Shown: piece after piece, positions 32,301 to 44,611 of the stretch
How positions within the stretch are numbered: position 1 is the first letter of the stretch
Layout of the letters: every line of letters begins with the position of its first letter
Source: Stemphylium vesicarium
Taxonomy: Eukaryota; Ascomycota; Dothideomycetes; Pleosporales; Pleosporaceae
Length of the DNA: 64,000 nucleotides
Assembly: GCA_004380135.1 (NCBI GenBank)
Contig: QXCR01000017.1
Coordinates: 1 to 64,000 of the forward strand
Direction: 5' to 3'
Notes under the pieces: generated by a model
The model's database searches: none
Seen by the model: only the letters and a program-made list of their open reading frames with translations
What the model was told of the DNA's origin: nothing
Program-made: the position numbers and the translations under genes

Positions 32301-34658
32301 GTTCAATTCTCGGTCGGTGAGGCTTTAAGTTGTTTTGCGAGCGGCTGGGACTCAAAAGCTTTGACAGCCGAGCTAGACGTCCTGCACCCGGACCAGCCGC
32401 AAGAGCCCTGGGACGCACCACTCAAAACTCCATCCGGGCCAAAGCGTGAGAAGACACTTGGTACGGTTCTGGAAAAGACGTTGAAGGGTTGTGTGCAGAC
32501 AAAGCCGTCTTTGAAGAAAGCCTCGGTCATCTGGTTGCTTTGCTTACTTCAGTACTGCGGTCACAAATCTGAGATGCAAGGCTATCTTGGTCAATGCCAA
32601 GTGGCTTTCAAGAGCTGTCTCTCGGATCGCGACGAAGTTGTGCAAGAAGCGGCGTCACGAGGTCTTGGTCTCGTCTATGAGAAGGGAGACCGACAGCTCA
32701 AGGACGATCTTGTCCGCGATTTGGTTGGCTCCTTTTCAGATAACAAGTCCAAGATGGCGGGTACGGTCACTGATGATACGCAGCTTTTCGAGCCTGGAGC
32801 ACTACCCACTGGTGACGGCTCGATTACGACGTATAAAGACATCTTGAACTTGGCAGCCGAGGTCGGAGACTCAAGTTTGGTCTATCGCTTCATGTCCATG
32901 GCTTCCAACAACTCGATCTGGTCCAGCAGAGCGGCATTTGGTCGATTTGGACTAAGCAACATCTTTTCAGACTCGAGTGTAGACGGTTACCTCGCAGAGA
33001 ACCCCAAGCTCTACCCGAAGCTTTATCGTTATAGGTTTGATCCTAATACCAATGTGCAACGCTCGATGAACGATATCTGGAATGCCCTCGTCAAGGACTC
33101 TTCGGCGACTATAGACAAACACTTCGATGCGATCATGGATGATCTCCTTATCAGCATTTTGACGAAAGAGTGGCGAGTTCGCCAGGCCTCCTGTGCTGCC
33201 ATCGCAGACCTCGTTCAAGGACGTAGCATCGAAAAAGTAAGCAAGCACATTCGTTATGACGAGCGAGCTAACAGCATATGCCAGTACGAAAAATATCTAG
33301 ATGCCATCTGGGGTAAGACCTTCAAGGTTCTGGACGACATCAAAGAAACGGTTCGCGCTGCGGCGGCATCCCTCGCTCGTGTCCTCACAGGCATATTGAC
33401 TCGCTCTCTGGAAGCCGGAGATTCTTCACTCAAGTCTGCGACGGTCCAGCTCGAGCGCGTTATTCCCTTTCTATTCTCTACCTCTGGACTGGAATCATCG
33501 GCCGAAGAAGTCCGTCTCTTCTCCGTACACACGCTGCTCCAGATTGTGAAAAAGAGCAATGCAAAGACGCTCAATCCACACGTTCCTCAATTGGTTGAGC
33601 GCCTACTCGGCCTGCTCAGCAGTTTGGAGCCGGAAGCAGTCAATTACGTACATCTCAACGCCAGCAAATACAACCTCACCGAGCAAAAGATCGACGACAT
33701 GCGTCTCGCAAGCGTGCGTCAGTCACCATTAACAGAGTCGGTGGAACGCTGTCTCGACCTCGCAGACGGGGATACCATGGCATTACTTGTTCCGCGCATC
33801 GAAGCTGCAATGAAGAACGCAGTCGGTCTACCATCAAAGGTTGGATGTTCACGAGTCCTCGTCACACTCGCCACCCGCCATCGCTTCTTGTTCAGCCCCT
33901 ACGCCGATGGCTTCCTCAAGCTGATCCAAAAGCAAATCCACGATCGCAATGAGACAGTTAGCTCTTCCTATGCTGCCGCAGCAGGCTATCTCGCGCGACT
34001 GGCATCTGACAAGCAAGTCCTTTCGACCTTCGCTTTCGTCAACAAGCTCTACTTCGAGTCAGAAGAGAACAGTGACAGAAATCGCCTACTGGCCGCGGAT
34101 ATCATGCGCGCCATCAGTTCCCATGCAACCGATCGTTTCAACTCCTTCGCCGCAGAATTCTTACCTTTTGTCTTTTTGGCTAAACACGACTCCGAAGAGC
34201 AAGTCCGAAAGAGCTTCAGTGAAACCTGGGATGACCACGTCGCAGGCCCACGTGCAGTGTCTCTCTACCTGAAAGAGATTCTCTCTCTCGCCGAAACGCA
34301 TTTGGAAAGCAGGCAATGGGCCATTAAGCATACGGCCGCCAAGACGGTTGCTGATGTCGTGCTGCAGATTACAAATGCGGTGGGTAGTGAGAAGATTGAG
34401 CCAGTAAACGCAAAGGTCATCTGGCCTGTATTGGACAAAGGGCTTAGCGGAAAGAGTTGGGAAGGCAAAGAAATCGTGCTCGAAGCTTTTGTGAGGTTTG
34501 TGGAGCGTGGCGAGGCGTATTGGAAGATGGATGAAAACAAGGATGTCGCGAAACAACTGGAGAAGGTTGCTACGAGGGAGGGCAAGAGGCAAGAGGGCAA
34601 GAACGAGAAGGTTGTTGCCGGGATTCTGGAGACACTTAGGGGACATTTGGGATCTTAG
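29396..34658 (+). CDS. ecm29: Ecm29, HEAT-repeat proteasome adaptor/quality-control factor
   Basis: Exons 29396-29563, 29636-29679, 29738-33236 and 33285-34658; introns 72, 58 and 48 nt. The product is 1694 residues, close to yeast Ecm29 (1868). The start ELSLVGKVEMRIALASSDKKLEDLLKTYL is the usual opening of the family, and the rest is HEAT-type helical repeats to the end. The last intron is hidden: 33237-33284 is a multiple of three with no stop, but has GTAAGC, GCTAAC and CAG. Removing it joins RSIEK to YEKYLDAIWGKTFKVLDDIKETVR, a continuous conserved block. The protein binds the 26S proteasome, tethers core and regulatory particles, and senses faulty assembly. No break is seen. It is divergent from the Cdc48 adaptor gene. 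Confidence 0.95.
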
Positions 34659-37332
34659 TTGTGCGTGATAGATGATCTGATGCTGCTAGGTGGGTGGAGT
34701 AGATTTTGACTGACGATCTAGTACAGCAATTGAATCTTTCACTAATGCTTCAAAATAATTTTACAACATAAAATGAGGGTTGTTGCTCAATTCCCACCTG
34801 AAGTCTCAACCCGCAATTCCGCTTCCCTTTTCTTGATGAGAAAGGGTTTCTCCAACTGCCGACATCAGCACCCCTTGCACCCCTCCCATCCATCTCAACC
34901 TGAGACGACCATTGTCAATTCGGCAAAACGATCACCCACTCCCTTGTTTTCACATGCATATATGCAAGATACAGCACACGCGAGCAAGCAAGGGGTGTGG
35001 AATGTGCTCTCGATCTAATACCTCCGGCCCAGTGGTACGTACCCGATTACTATGCACTCCAATGAGTCGCATGCACATATTCCAGATCCTGTTCCGCGTA
35101 TAATACAGGCTTCCGCTAGTCCGAGAGGGAAACTAGGGAGAGAGTACAGACATCGGTGCAGTATATTTTATACTTTTCGGTAAGGGAAAGATTGCATCAT
35201 TCGTGAATGGGTGGGAAGGGAAAACATGAATTGCTATCTCGCTGCCGGGCATCTTATCTAGATGCTAAAAGACGCTCATAAGAAGATGACTAGTTTCTTG
35301 ACTTCACATCACATCACACTATCCTCACTCATCCCTTCCAACTCTCACTACAAAGATATATACGTCCCCCACTCCTGCTCTTTCCCATCCCGTGTAACAC
35401 CGGTCAAAGCTTCCATTTCCTTCTGCATCAACGCGGCACAGCACACCACTCAGTGTCGCTGGAGAGATCTCCCTTTCCCCTTTACGCAACCTATCGCTCT
35501 CTAGCAGATTGCTTGCCGCTATGCGTTAGGCTTTCCGCCCTTGTACCTTTTTTTCTCTTTCACATGTGTGACGGACTTACATGAGATGATGGCCCTTGGC
35601 CCGCTCCTTCGTTGTTGACTCACAGGATCTAGGGGTCACGGGGTTGGCTGTTTCAAATGCAGAAGCAGCAAAGCGGGAGTTTGTAAGAATATGGAAAGTG
35701 CACGGGACGGGTTGATGGAGTACTTGCGGTGTTCTACTCCGTCTGAAGTCGAGTACGGAGATGTGCTAAAGAAGACGAAGGACGAGAAGAAGTCATGCGG
35801 CATTGATAGATCACGTCTTAAAAATCTAGGCCTTGCCTCTTCCCCTTCTCGTTTTGTCTTTTTCCCTTCACGCGATGATGGCGAAGAAATTGTGCCTCAA
35901 ACCGCGACCCAGACCCAGACCCAGACACAACACCCCGCACATCGTCACATCCAGCATACCGGGACACCAAAAAAGTGCGACAAAAATGATCGCGCGTCTA
36001 ACAGCCCGCCCTTCCTCTTTCTGACTCTGTGCCGCTGCCGCCGCTGCTGCGCCATGTCATAACAAGGCAAGAACCCCAAGTACACCGATCAAGCTGAGCG
36101 GCACAGTCCGTATTCCTTCATCCTTTCTCATCCTTTAACGAGGCCAATATGTCAGAGTAAGCGCGAACAGACGCCCTGCACCGCCGCCGCCACCGCCGCT
36201 TTCCTGATTCTTCGCCAGAAGAGACGCGGCTGTCTAGTTCCGGCACCATGGAATGCGGCGCAGACACAATACAAACCTACCGCTACCTTAACTCGTACAT
36301 ACAATAATTCACACCGCAATGACACGCCACCAAGAGATAATGGAGTCTCGCTATGGCTTTTTAGCCCAATGGAGAGTGCCCGAAGCGAGTGTGCCGCCGC
36401 GCGTATGTTTTTGTCTCTTTCTCGCTCTCGTGCAGGTTGAGTTCGGTGCTACTCTCGGCGCAATAAACAAACGACATCACGCACTACTTCCATGGTGGAT
36501 TTTTCTTGATCGTATGAGGCGAGCGACGGGGAGACGGGTTTGAGTGGGTTTATTGTTTTTTCGGGGGCGTTAATAAGGTATGATGAGGTGTGAAGTGGGA
36601 TGTTAATTGGAGATGATGGTTAGCGTGTAGCATTGGGTCGTTCGGATTACTCCGCATTACAAAGAAGAGCGGCGACGGGCGGTTGATTACGTAGTTTTGG
36701 ATCATGGCGTGGTTTTGCGATGGATGTATGGATGGATTGTGTAGATGACTACCTACAAGGTGTATGCTTTTGCTAGACTGAGGAAACCTCGTCGCAGCGT
36801 ACACCAACAAATCTCAATCATACACACAACAGCCCTCTTAAATTCTAAACGACTGACACAAATCCCCTCCTTTTTCAACTACACCTATCCGCAATCCATG
36901 AAACCAGATTCCCAAAGCACATGACCCTACCTTACCCAAACCAAGCCAAAGCCAAACTCCCCTAGCGCCACCCGTCTCCACAGCCCTGGTTAAGCGCCCA
37001 CCTCCACCCCGTCATCCCTGCGCCATGCCTCTTTCGCTCTCTAATTGGCCAGACCAGCTTTCGTCCCCAGCAGCAGGATAAGGAAGCGGGAAGGTTACGC
37101 AGCGTTGGAAACCTTAACTGTTGGCGCTCGGACACGTGTCTTTTACGCCCTTTTTCTGCTGTTTGGCAGTATGCGGCGCGGTGAATGCCGTGGGTTACTT
37201 TGGGCGGAAATGTGGGAATGCATGCTTGCTCAGTCTGCTACACGCGTGGGACAGCCGAACCGAGGTAAAGGATTATTCATATCACAACGCAACGCAACAT
37301 GACACGACACGACAATGACGCAACTTGCAAGT

Positions 37333-37364
<32 letters not shown>

Positions 37365-38699
37365 CGAAAGTGGAGGTCAAGAGCAGGGGGCCTGATGACT
37401 TGTTGCTCCAAGTGATGGGAGAGCACCAAGTATTTGCAGAAGAAAAAAAGAGAGAGAAGTGGGATATAGTGCCATCGCAGCGTGGAGCTGATTGGCTCGC
37501 CTAAGCGCATATAGATTGCCTTGCATTATCTGGGGAAATGTTGGCTTGTTACGGGCGGGTAGGCAGGTAAAGTAGGTGGATTGGAAATGCGGTCACATGG
37601 CGGTCTAATCTGCAGCGCCAGTTCAGCAGGCAATCAACAAAGAGATCATCTCCTGACCGGGCGGAAACTAAACAAAAATGTGTATCGCGATTTCTCGGCT
37701 TGGGCGAGGGGCGGTGTAAACCGTTATTATGTGTAGGGATCTTGGGTAGTATAGGGTTTACCAGCGTCCTATGTTTGGTGATTATGGCCAATCAAGTTGA
37801 AACTCAATCACGATCAATCACATCGAAAACATGGGTTTGAATAGGTATCATATCCATTGTTCTGCTCTCAGCTCTCTGCTCTCTGTCTCTTTCCTTCCTT
37901 TCTTCTACCTAGCCCGTTTGCATCTCGGAGCAAGCGATCAAGTATGAGCCACTCATCTGACCCCGCTAGCCTCCATACGCGCCGACCAGGGGCAGATTTA
38001 CCGCTCCCCCGCCCTCGTCGCAGCCAATACAAAGCTGCCTGCAAGATCTTGCCGCCCAGCACATTATCGTCTCCACGTGCCAGCAGTAAATCTGCGCGAG
38101 CGCGCGCGCTTCCCTTTGTTCGCTCATCTTTCAGGTAAGTCGAAAAGGTAATCAATATTCTCTCTTGCTCCCTCGATCAGCCAATTGAAACACCAAAATG
38201 CGCCGGCGCAATCGCCGCCTCGCTACTTAGTGGTATCCCGCTAGAAATGTGGTAATGGTAATAAAGATCCCAACGCCGAATGTCAATGTTTTCCGCCGTG
38301 AATGGGTCGTGAGAGAAGGACGTGGGCCGTAACGTCGTTTCTCTATTGATGAGGAATAGTAAACAAAGGAAAAAAAAAGGGTAGTGATGATAGCGTTGGA
38401 GGGGATCGGCGATGATGTAGTGTGTGATGTGGTGTGTGATGTGGTGAGGTGCGATGATTTGAAAGTAATGTTTGCGATTCGGATCGCCTGGACCCGAGAA
38501 TTAATTGAACAGCCGGGTGATTGGTGTAAGTCGTGTATAATGAAGACGGTTGTTGTTTCGACGAATAGAAATTAGGCGCCGTCGAGTGGGCGCCATTACA
38601 AAGTTTGGAGCATCATGGAGTGGCACGAGCGGTTGCGCAACCACCCATGTCCGAGCAGGCATTGCAGAAGCTGTGGGCTTGTGTGACAGCGACGCATCT
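34659..38699. other. About 4 kb without a convincing gene, between two convergent genes
   Basis: Both flanking genes end here (ECM29 on +, the 252-aa gene on -). The longest open frames are near 100-120 codons and have low-complexity composition. It holds a GCC-rich run (36183-36202), a CAGG microsatellite (37333-37365), CT-rich runs (37860-37915) and a GTGATGTG tandem (about 38420-38447). A small ORF at 37945-38138 (MSHSSDPASLHTRRPG) ends at an apparent TAA beside a GTAAGT and has no family I recognise. A non-coding RNA, long UTRs or small secreted protein genes remain possible. Confidence 0.5.
37333..37365. repeat. Microsatellite (CAGG)n, about 8 copies
   Basis: Uninterrupted CAGG tandem in the intergenic stretch. 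Confidence 0.9.
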
Positions 38700-39458
38700 C
38701 TACTCAACCTTCCTCCTCTTTCCGCGGGGTGCGGGGTCAATTTGTGGGAATTGCGGCGCTTTTGCATCGACTGGCGTGCGACTGTATGTCACTGTCCTCG
38801 TCACAACTTCGCGCACGCTGACGCGCCTTGATCGACCATTCTTCTTATCTGCATCCCACGTCTTGGGTGACGAGACTGCAGAAAATGGTGATTGGATAGA
38901 CTTTGCGCTTGCTGGCGACCTTACCGCAGCAGGCGAGTATGGTGATTGGGGGATGTAAAGGCGGGGTGTCCGTGCTGAATGTGGCCTTGTGAAGGGTGAT
39001 GGAGGGGGGATAGTGACTGTCTGGAGTTTGGTTGGAGGTGCAGACATTGGGGGCTCCTTGGGGTCCTTTGCTTCTTCCTTGGAAATGTCGCACCTACTGC
39101 AGCTGCTGGATCTTGATGTTGCAGGCGAGTCCTTTTCTGCCGGAGCTGATGTGGATGTGAATGACGCGCTGGAGGCCGATGATGTGACTGAAGTGGGGCG
39201 GCTGTCCCCGAAGACGAATTTGGAACTAGTACCAGTAGACATTGGACTCGAGAGGACAGGCGACAAGTTCTTCAGGAATTCCAGGTAGGCCGTTGGTGGT
39301 GTGATGGGTGTCTTGAGGTCAGAGTCTTCCCGCTTGATGTTGGCAAAGATGGGGGTGGTTGCAGAAGTAACCATGGGCGATCTGAGTTCTGATGGATAGG
39401 TGGCAGACATGGGGGTCTTGAGCGTAGCCAGCGTAGGTTTGGAGTCGGTGGCAGCCAT
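38700..39458 (-). CDS. Uncharacterised Ser/Pro-rich fungal protein with a basic C-terminus, 252 aa
   Basis: One exon of 252 codons from the ATG at 39458. The sequence is largely disordered but shows islands that look conserved: TPITPPTAYLEFLKNLSP (about 50-67), a Cys pair CSRCDISKEE (about 120-129), SP-rich RTPRLYIPQSPYSP (about 163-177) and a C-terminal VREVVTRTVTYSRTP followed by PAPRGKRRKVE. The final basic cluster is a likely nuclear localisation signal, and the many TP/SP sites suggest CDK or MAPK targets. I recall similar short Ser/Pro proteins in other moulds but no function. The composition (strong codon constraint in the islands, none in the linkers) supports a real gene. Confidence 0.8.
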   Translation of the reverse strand: MAATDSKPTLATLKTPMSATYPSELRSPMVTSATTPIFANIKREDSDLKTPITPPTAYLEFLKNLSPVLSSPMSTGTSSKFVFGDSRPTSVTSSASSASFTSTSAPAEKDSPATSRSSSCSRCDISKEEAKDPKEPPMSAPPTKLQTVTIPPPSPFTRPHSARTPRLYIPQSPYSPAAVRSPASAKSIQSPFSAVSSPKTWDADKKNGRSRRVSVREVVTRTVTYSRTPVDAKAPQFPQIDPAPRGKRRKVE

Positions 39459-40584
39459 GGCGTTGAGGTATACCGTGATCTGATCTTGAACGAGTGACTG
39501 GGATGCTTGTTGGTATTGCTGCTCAAAGGGCGGGCTGTGCTATGCCTTCTTCCACAGTAAAGTGGAAAAGTTGGAGAGCGAGGCAGGCAGACAGGTACCT
39601 TTTGGCGCCTGGGGGTGACTGTGTTTATTGTATGTACGATGACACTAGCTCGACGCGGATGCGCTGTTGTTGTTGGCCGCTCTATGGGTCGTGTCGGTTT
39701 ATTTTTGGGCGCGAAGAGTCCCAGCGTTTCCTAAGCGCCGAGGACTAGGATATGCAGGCCCCGTGCACTGGCGAACACCTCCACCGGGATTCGATTCGCT
39801 GAGCAGCGCTGAAACAAAATGTGCGGTCTCTTCGGCCCCTGCAGGTCTCGAGACTTCGACCGGCCTGAAGCGACGCTTGATTCGTCGGGTAGCTTTCGGA
39901 TGTGTGATAGTGGGTGTGGATGTGCGGGAAGCAGGCTCGTAATCTGAAGCTGAACGTGGCGACCTAATAGTATAGCTGGTGCAGAGTATGGAAATCTGAG
40001 ACGAGCTGATGAGACGTTGGCGTCAGAAGATGGCAAAGTAGCAAGTAAGTGAATGTTCTTCAGGAACGGATGTTGCTGGAAATAGAATTGAGCTGTGTGC
40101 AAGCTGTGCGTCTCATCTCGTGGGAGCGTTAGACGATTTTATGTCTTGCCTGCAGCCGCTGTGTATCTCTACGTTGCTAAGGAGAATGCGCGCGCTTCCA
40201 TCTGATACCTTGTCTCTGTCCTTCTGCCACCTATTTTACGTACCAGACACCTGACTCTGGTTCGCCGTTGAAACATCACGACCAGCGCTTACACATGACC
40301 CTTTCCGTGAGTCCTGTGTTGCCTATCACGTTGCCCAAATCACTTTTTCGGCTGCTTCATGTTTAGGTATTCAGCGATCCGCCCGCCTATCCTCTGTTAC
40401 ACTGTGCATAGCCCGTCGACCAATGACCACGTCTAGCGACATGCAAGATGAAGCCACGCGCGAATGCTCCGACCGCATGGCCTAAGAGCGAAAAGCACCG
40501 TGGCTGGGCTCTAGACACTGACAAGGCGGCCCAAGTTCCGCCATGCCGCCTTCCAACGAAGGAATCAGCAGGCCCTAGGAAGGT
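39459..40584. other. Intergenic, 1.13 kb: promoter of the 252-aa gene and 3' region of the MoCo sulfurase gene
   Basis: No supported coding frame. Both neighbours are on the minus strand, so this is promoter DNA on its left and 3' untranslated DNA on its right. Confidence 0.55.
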
Positions 40585-43124
40585 CTAATCTACCAGTGAC
40601 TGCAGGTGACTGTCCTGGTGTACCTCATCCTCTCTAATAGGGCTTACGGAATCGCCGACCGTAATGGTGGGGTTCTGCCTAAGAGGCGATGACACACCGT
40701 TCCATGATAAATGGCATGTATGCTCTCCAAAGTAAACACGGCCATCAAATCGACGTGTTTTGGAAAGTGTTACGAATGGTTCCTGGTTGCGTTCAGCGGT
40801 TTGCTGATCGATGCAAACCATTTGACACCTTCGACAAGCTCCCAGCATTTCAAAGTACTGGTGACCAATCTGAAGGTACCGCCAGTCGTCTTCCGCATAT
40901 GGGTCCTCAAGCCCAGGCGGGTATGCTGGGTTCTCCGCAACCACAATGTTGGCTCTGAACACCTCTGCTTGCGCCGCTTTACCGCCCTCTGCTTTGATCA
41001 ATTCATTTAGACGGTTGAGGCTCGATCGTGATATAGTAAGGATGGGGCTCTCATTTGCCAGTAGGATAGGCTTCGAAACGCACGCGCCAGGCGTGACTGG
41101 AACCGTTTCTGGGAAAGCGCCGGGCACCCGCATAGCGCCCGCTCTTTGGTATTTTTGCAGATGCGCTTTCGAGTGCCTCGATACGCCATTTCCATTGCTA
41201 ACAGTAGGGAAGCGCGCGAGATGACAAGGTACTCCCAGAGCCTGTGTAAAGAAGGTTGATACGGCGCTCGACCTATAGGTCCGCGCTTTGATGGAATCTC
41301 CGCATACTTTAGTACTGGCGTCTTTATACATGGATTCTTCTGTAAACAGGCGTGGATCTGCCGAAAGAGGGACAGTAATCTCGTGTGTAGTAGCTGCGTC
41401 ATGTAATGCACCTGCCAAAGTTACGCGTAGCAGGCCCTTCTCAAGGTCGATGCTAGGGCGTATGAGGGCCATCTTTGGGTAGCGCTTTTGACTCAGGGCG
41501 GCTCCCGTTCCTTGATGGACAAGACACCATTCACGATCCCACGCAAGACCCTCTGGGCGCACCTCCCATGCTCTACCTGGCGGTACGCTGAACCTCGCAC
41601 AGCTTTTAATAGGATAGACGGAAAGACTCTCTACGTGCAGGCGGCTTTGCGTTGGTGGCTCGACGTCAACAACCGACATTGGGGACGCCTCCAACCGTGG
41701 GCTTTTCTGGACGAAAAACTCGCGTAGGAATGAAATGAAGCACTCTACATCCGATAGGGCACTCATTGCTCCGAAGCTGACACGTATCATGCCCGTAGGT
41801 TTCGCACGGATGATATCGTTATCGTTACCACACCGTTGCCCAGCCGAAAAGTTCTCTCGCATCTCCCAAGGCGCCAATCCTAGCGACGACGCAACACCAC
41901 CAGGATTGCAAAGCCCGCCCGTTCGGAGCTGGATGTTCTTGATTGCAGCCAATTTCTCCACTTCTGCGTTGCTCACCCAGCCACCACATTGGTTGCGAAG
42001 ATTGAATGCAACGACTGGGCCTTGAGTAAGCGAGTCTCCATACGTGGACGCAGGATCCTTGTAGACGTAGCAGACTTCATCGCCGTTTCCGTGCCGTAAT
42101 GACAAAAGACCATCGTGCAGCCTTTGGGCAAGAAAGGTAGTGTGCTTCGATATGCTATCCAATGAAGTGTAAAGTTCCTGATGCACAGCCATGGCGCTGT
42201 CGAGTGCCATGATACTATGGATTGGCAAAGTGCCGTCTTCTAGCCTTTCGTGGAGTGAATCTGCTTTCTTCGCGTGCCATTGCTCTTTCAAGCATACAAC
42301 CATTTCGACAGTGCCACCACCAAAGTAGCGTCGTTTGTCGAACACCGATGCTGATGCTTGCCTAACAATCAGAGCGCCAAGGTCCGGAAAGCCGAACATC
42401 TTGTACAAGCTCAGTACCGTAAAGTCGGGGGCCTCATCCGGATTCCCAAGGTCGAGTGCGGATGTTGAGACCAACGCTGCAGCATCTAACAGGGTATAGA
42501 TGGCATTCTGCTTGTTGTTGCGAATGCGGTGTGGCCAATCCAAGGGTAGGCGACGCCCGTTCATGTTGGATTGCGCTGGGTATGCAAAGAGCTGTGGAGA
42601 ACCAGCATCGCTTTCTTCAACATGGATCCATTCAGTGACCTCAGCATCCGAAGAAAAGCACCTATGCTTGCTCGCTGCTTCGCGTACACCTATCAAACTT
42701 GTATGCGCATCTCGGTGGTAGCCATACCAGAATCCTTGGTCCTGGTCGCGGAATGCATCCATGACTAGCTTTATCCCAGCGGTGGCGTTGGCGACGAAGA
42801 CCACGTCAAATTCTTGTGGATCGGCGTTGAACATTTGTAAGAGACGTAGTCGTACATCTTCGATACGTCGTGTGGTCAGTTGGGAAGCGTTGGAGGCGGA
42901 GTGAGGGTTGCCGTAGAGGTTCGCCATCATGTCGGCCGAGAAGCGCTCGATCAAGGACTTGGAGTAAAGGGTAGTGCCCGCATGATCGAGATAGGTGGTA
43001 TCTGTTGGTGTGAGCATCTTCCACATGAGCAAACTGGCGCCGACCTACCCTGCAGCACAGGATACTCCTTGGCGCGAAGCTCCTCGATGGTGTGGTTGTA
43101 AGTGATGCATTCAGCCTCCTCCAT
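40585..43124 (-). CDS. hxB: Molybdenum cofactor sulfurase (HxB type)
   Basis: Exons 43124-43049 and 43001-40585 join over a 47-nt intron to 830 residues (Aspergillus HxB is of similar length). The splice creates EYPVLQDTTYLDHAGTTLY, the standard start of the NifS-like domain. The PLP lysine is in LSLYKMFGFPDLGAL (about residue 226) and the sulfur-carrying cysteine in RTGGLCNPGG (about residue 390). The C-terminal MOSC N- and core domains follow, with SVYPIKSCA and GACRRCQMVCIDQQT. The enzyme moves sulfur from cysteine to the molybdenum cofactor, activating xanthine dehydrogenase and aldehyde oxidase type enzymes, so it is needed for purine use. I chose the ATG at 43124 (MEEAEC) because homologues start close to it; an in-frame ATG at 43190 would add 22 residues. 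No break or missing key residue. Confidence 0.95.
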
Positions 43125-43808
43125 GATATCTGACGTGTTTTCTAGAATATGGCCAATAGCTTGATTCACCCGTAGTCGCCTGGAGTACATGGAAGATGAG
43201 CCGATTTCAGGAAGAAAACCATTTGTCCCAGTGTGAGCGTCGTGTTTGCGAGAGTGGGGGAAACGCGATGGCGAATGGTGGAGTCGCGACCTACGGGCCT
43301 AGAGATACGGGCGGTCCCGAACGCTCGGAATGCGCCATCACCCCGACGCATCCATGCACGTCACACTACCAATGCTTACGGTCAAATGATAGCGAAAGTC
43401 ATCGTGTGCAGACAAAGTGGTTGTAATTGCATGGACGAATTCCGATCGGGTTTCACATGTCGTATATTGTGATGAAGCTCTACTTGTGCTGCAGCTCCTG
43501 GTCCACCGTCTACCCAATTTCAATGTGTTCTTATTGGGAACCGGGTCCAATTCGCGTCGGCCGGACCTACACTCACTACATGTGGGCTGCTTCTGCTTCT
43601 CCAAGCGCGTCATGCGTTGCTCACAGAAGCATCCTCTCCCCAGAATGGACTGGGATACTGTGCCAACAAGGTAGCATCGCAAGAGATGAAACCCCGTTTT
43701 CTGCAGCTTTCAAACACCCAGCCAGGCGTTTTGTACCTGACAAACTACCATAAATGCCTCCAGCAAAAGCTTCAAGTGTTCCCTTATTTCGCGAATCTGA
43801 TCACTTCC
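43125..43808. other. Intergenic, 684 bp: MoCo sulfurase promoter and ILM1 3' region
   Basis: No supported gene. A short stretch next to the sulfurase ATG stays open in frame (to 43190) and may be leader. Confidence 0.55.
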
Positions 43809-44401
43809 CTACAACTGCTTGTCCTCCCTAGCTTGTTTCTCAGCTGCAATCTTCACCTTCTCAGTCCTCTCCTCCCTCAAGGAGGTATACACCCAAAACC
43901 ACGCCATAACCTCAAAGAATCCCCAAGCAAAGACGAAGCTGTTGCTCAAGCTTGCGCCCGCGCTCGTCCTGTAATCCACACCCTTTGCATCAAACATGCC
44001 ACCCTCTTTAAATGTGTACGAGTATGCGGTGAGGACGAAGAGAAAGAGCAGGCGCACGGGTGCTTGAAGCCCCCAGTATTCATCGGAGATTTGTTCGTGG
44101 AGGGAGAGCGAGGCCAGGTCGCTGACGCCGAGAAATGCGAAGACGATGGCCAGGAAGGCTGTTGCCGCCGAGGCTTTATTGAAGTCGCGGGGTGTCGGCT
44201 GGAGAGCATTAGGGACTTGTTCAATGTACATGTGCATCGTCTGGTGGTAATTAAAATACATACAAGATGCATCGCTTGTCCAAGGACGAGGATGATGCCT
44301 TGATTTGCTATTAAGGCGGGATTCTTGAGCAGAACGACTGCCAGAGTGATATGAAACAGCGATATGCTGCGAATCATGTTGTTTGCTGATATTATCGCCA
44401 T
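43809..44401 (-). CDS. ilm1: Ilm1-like membrane protein (mitochondrial DNA maintenance / ER)
   Basis: Exons 44401-44264 and 44198-43809 join over a 65-nt intron (GTATGT donor, CCTAATG branch, CTCCAG) to 175 residues; the yeast protein has about 200. The sequence predicts four membrane helices: near 9-27 (SISLFHITLAVVLL), 53-75 (AATAFLAIVFAFLGVSDLAS), 90-107 (PVRLLFLFVLTAYSYTF) and 124-143 (FVFAWGFFEVMAWFWVYT). The block RDFNKASAATAFLA, the EQISDEYWGLQAPVRLL loop and the Lys/Glu-rich cytosolic tail match the ILM1 family. In yeast its loss increases mitochondrial DNA loss, and the protein is located in the ER; the molecular role is unknown. It is divergent from the dipeptidase gene with only 210 bp between start codons. 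Confidence 0.85.
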
Positions 44402-44611
44402 GTTTGCGGAGTTTTGCTATGCAATTGGGCCGGCTTTGGGTTTGCAATAGATGGCGTTGTCCTTGCAATTGATGTGTCTTCAGCAGTTCGCGTCGCGTGT
44501 CTCTCGGACGAAACCCGCTAAAGTCCGGCCGCATCCTCTCCGCCAAGACCGACATGTACCTTGTTGATAACGCGCTCCAAGTCTCATGCTTGATCTCTGT
44601 TCCCTCGCGCA
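44402..44611. promoter_or_regulatory. Compact divergent promoter, ILM1 / membrane dipeptidase (210 bp)
   Basis: The two start codons are 210 bp apart on opposite strands, so promoters or 5' untranslated regions must share this DNA. No known element is evident. Confidence 0.6.

Noticed and set aside
37945..38138. Small ORF MSHSSDPASLHTRRPG in the gene desert
   Set aside because: About 64 codons, low complexity, no recognisable homologue; a nearby GTAAGT is not enough to claim a gene.
39780..39850. tRNA-like GGGATTCGATTC near 39786
   Set aside because: No acceptor stem, D-loop or anticodon arm can be folded around it. I found no tRNA or rRNA gene in the window.
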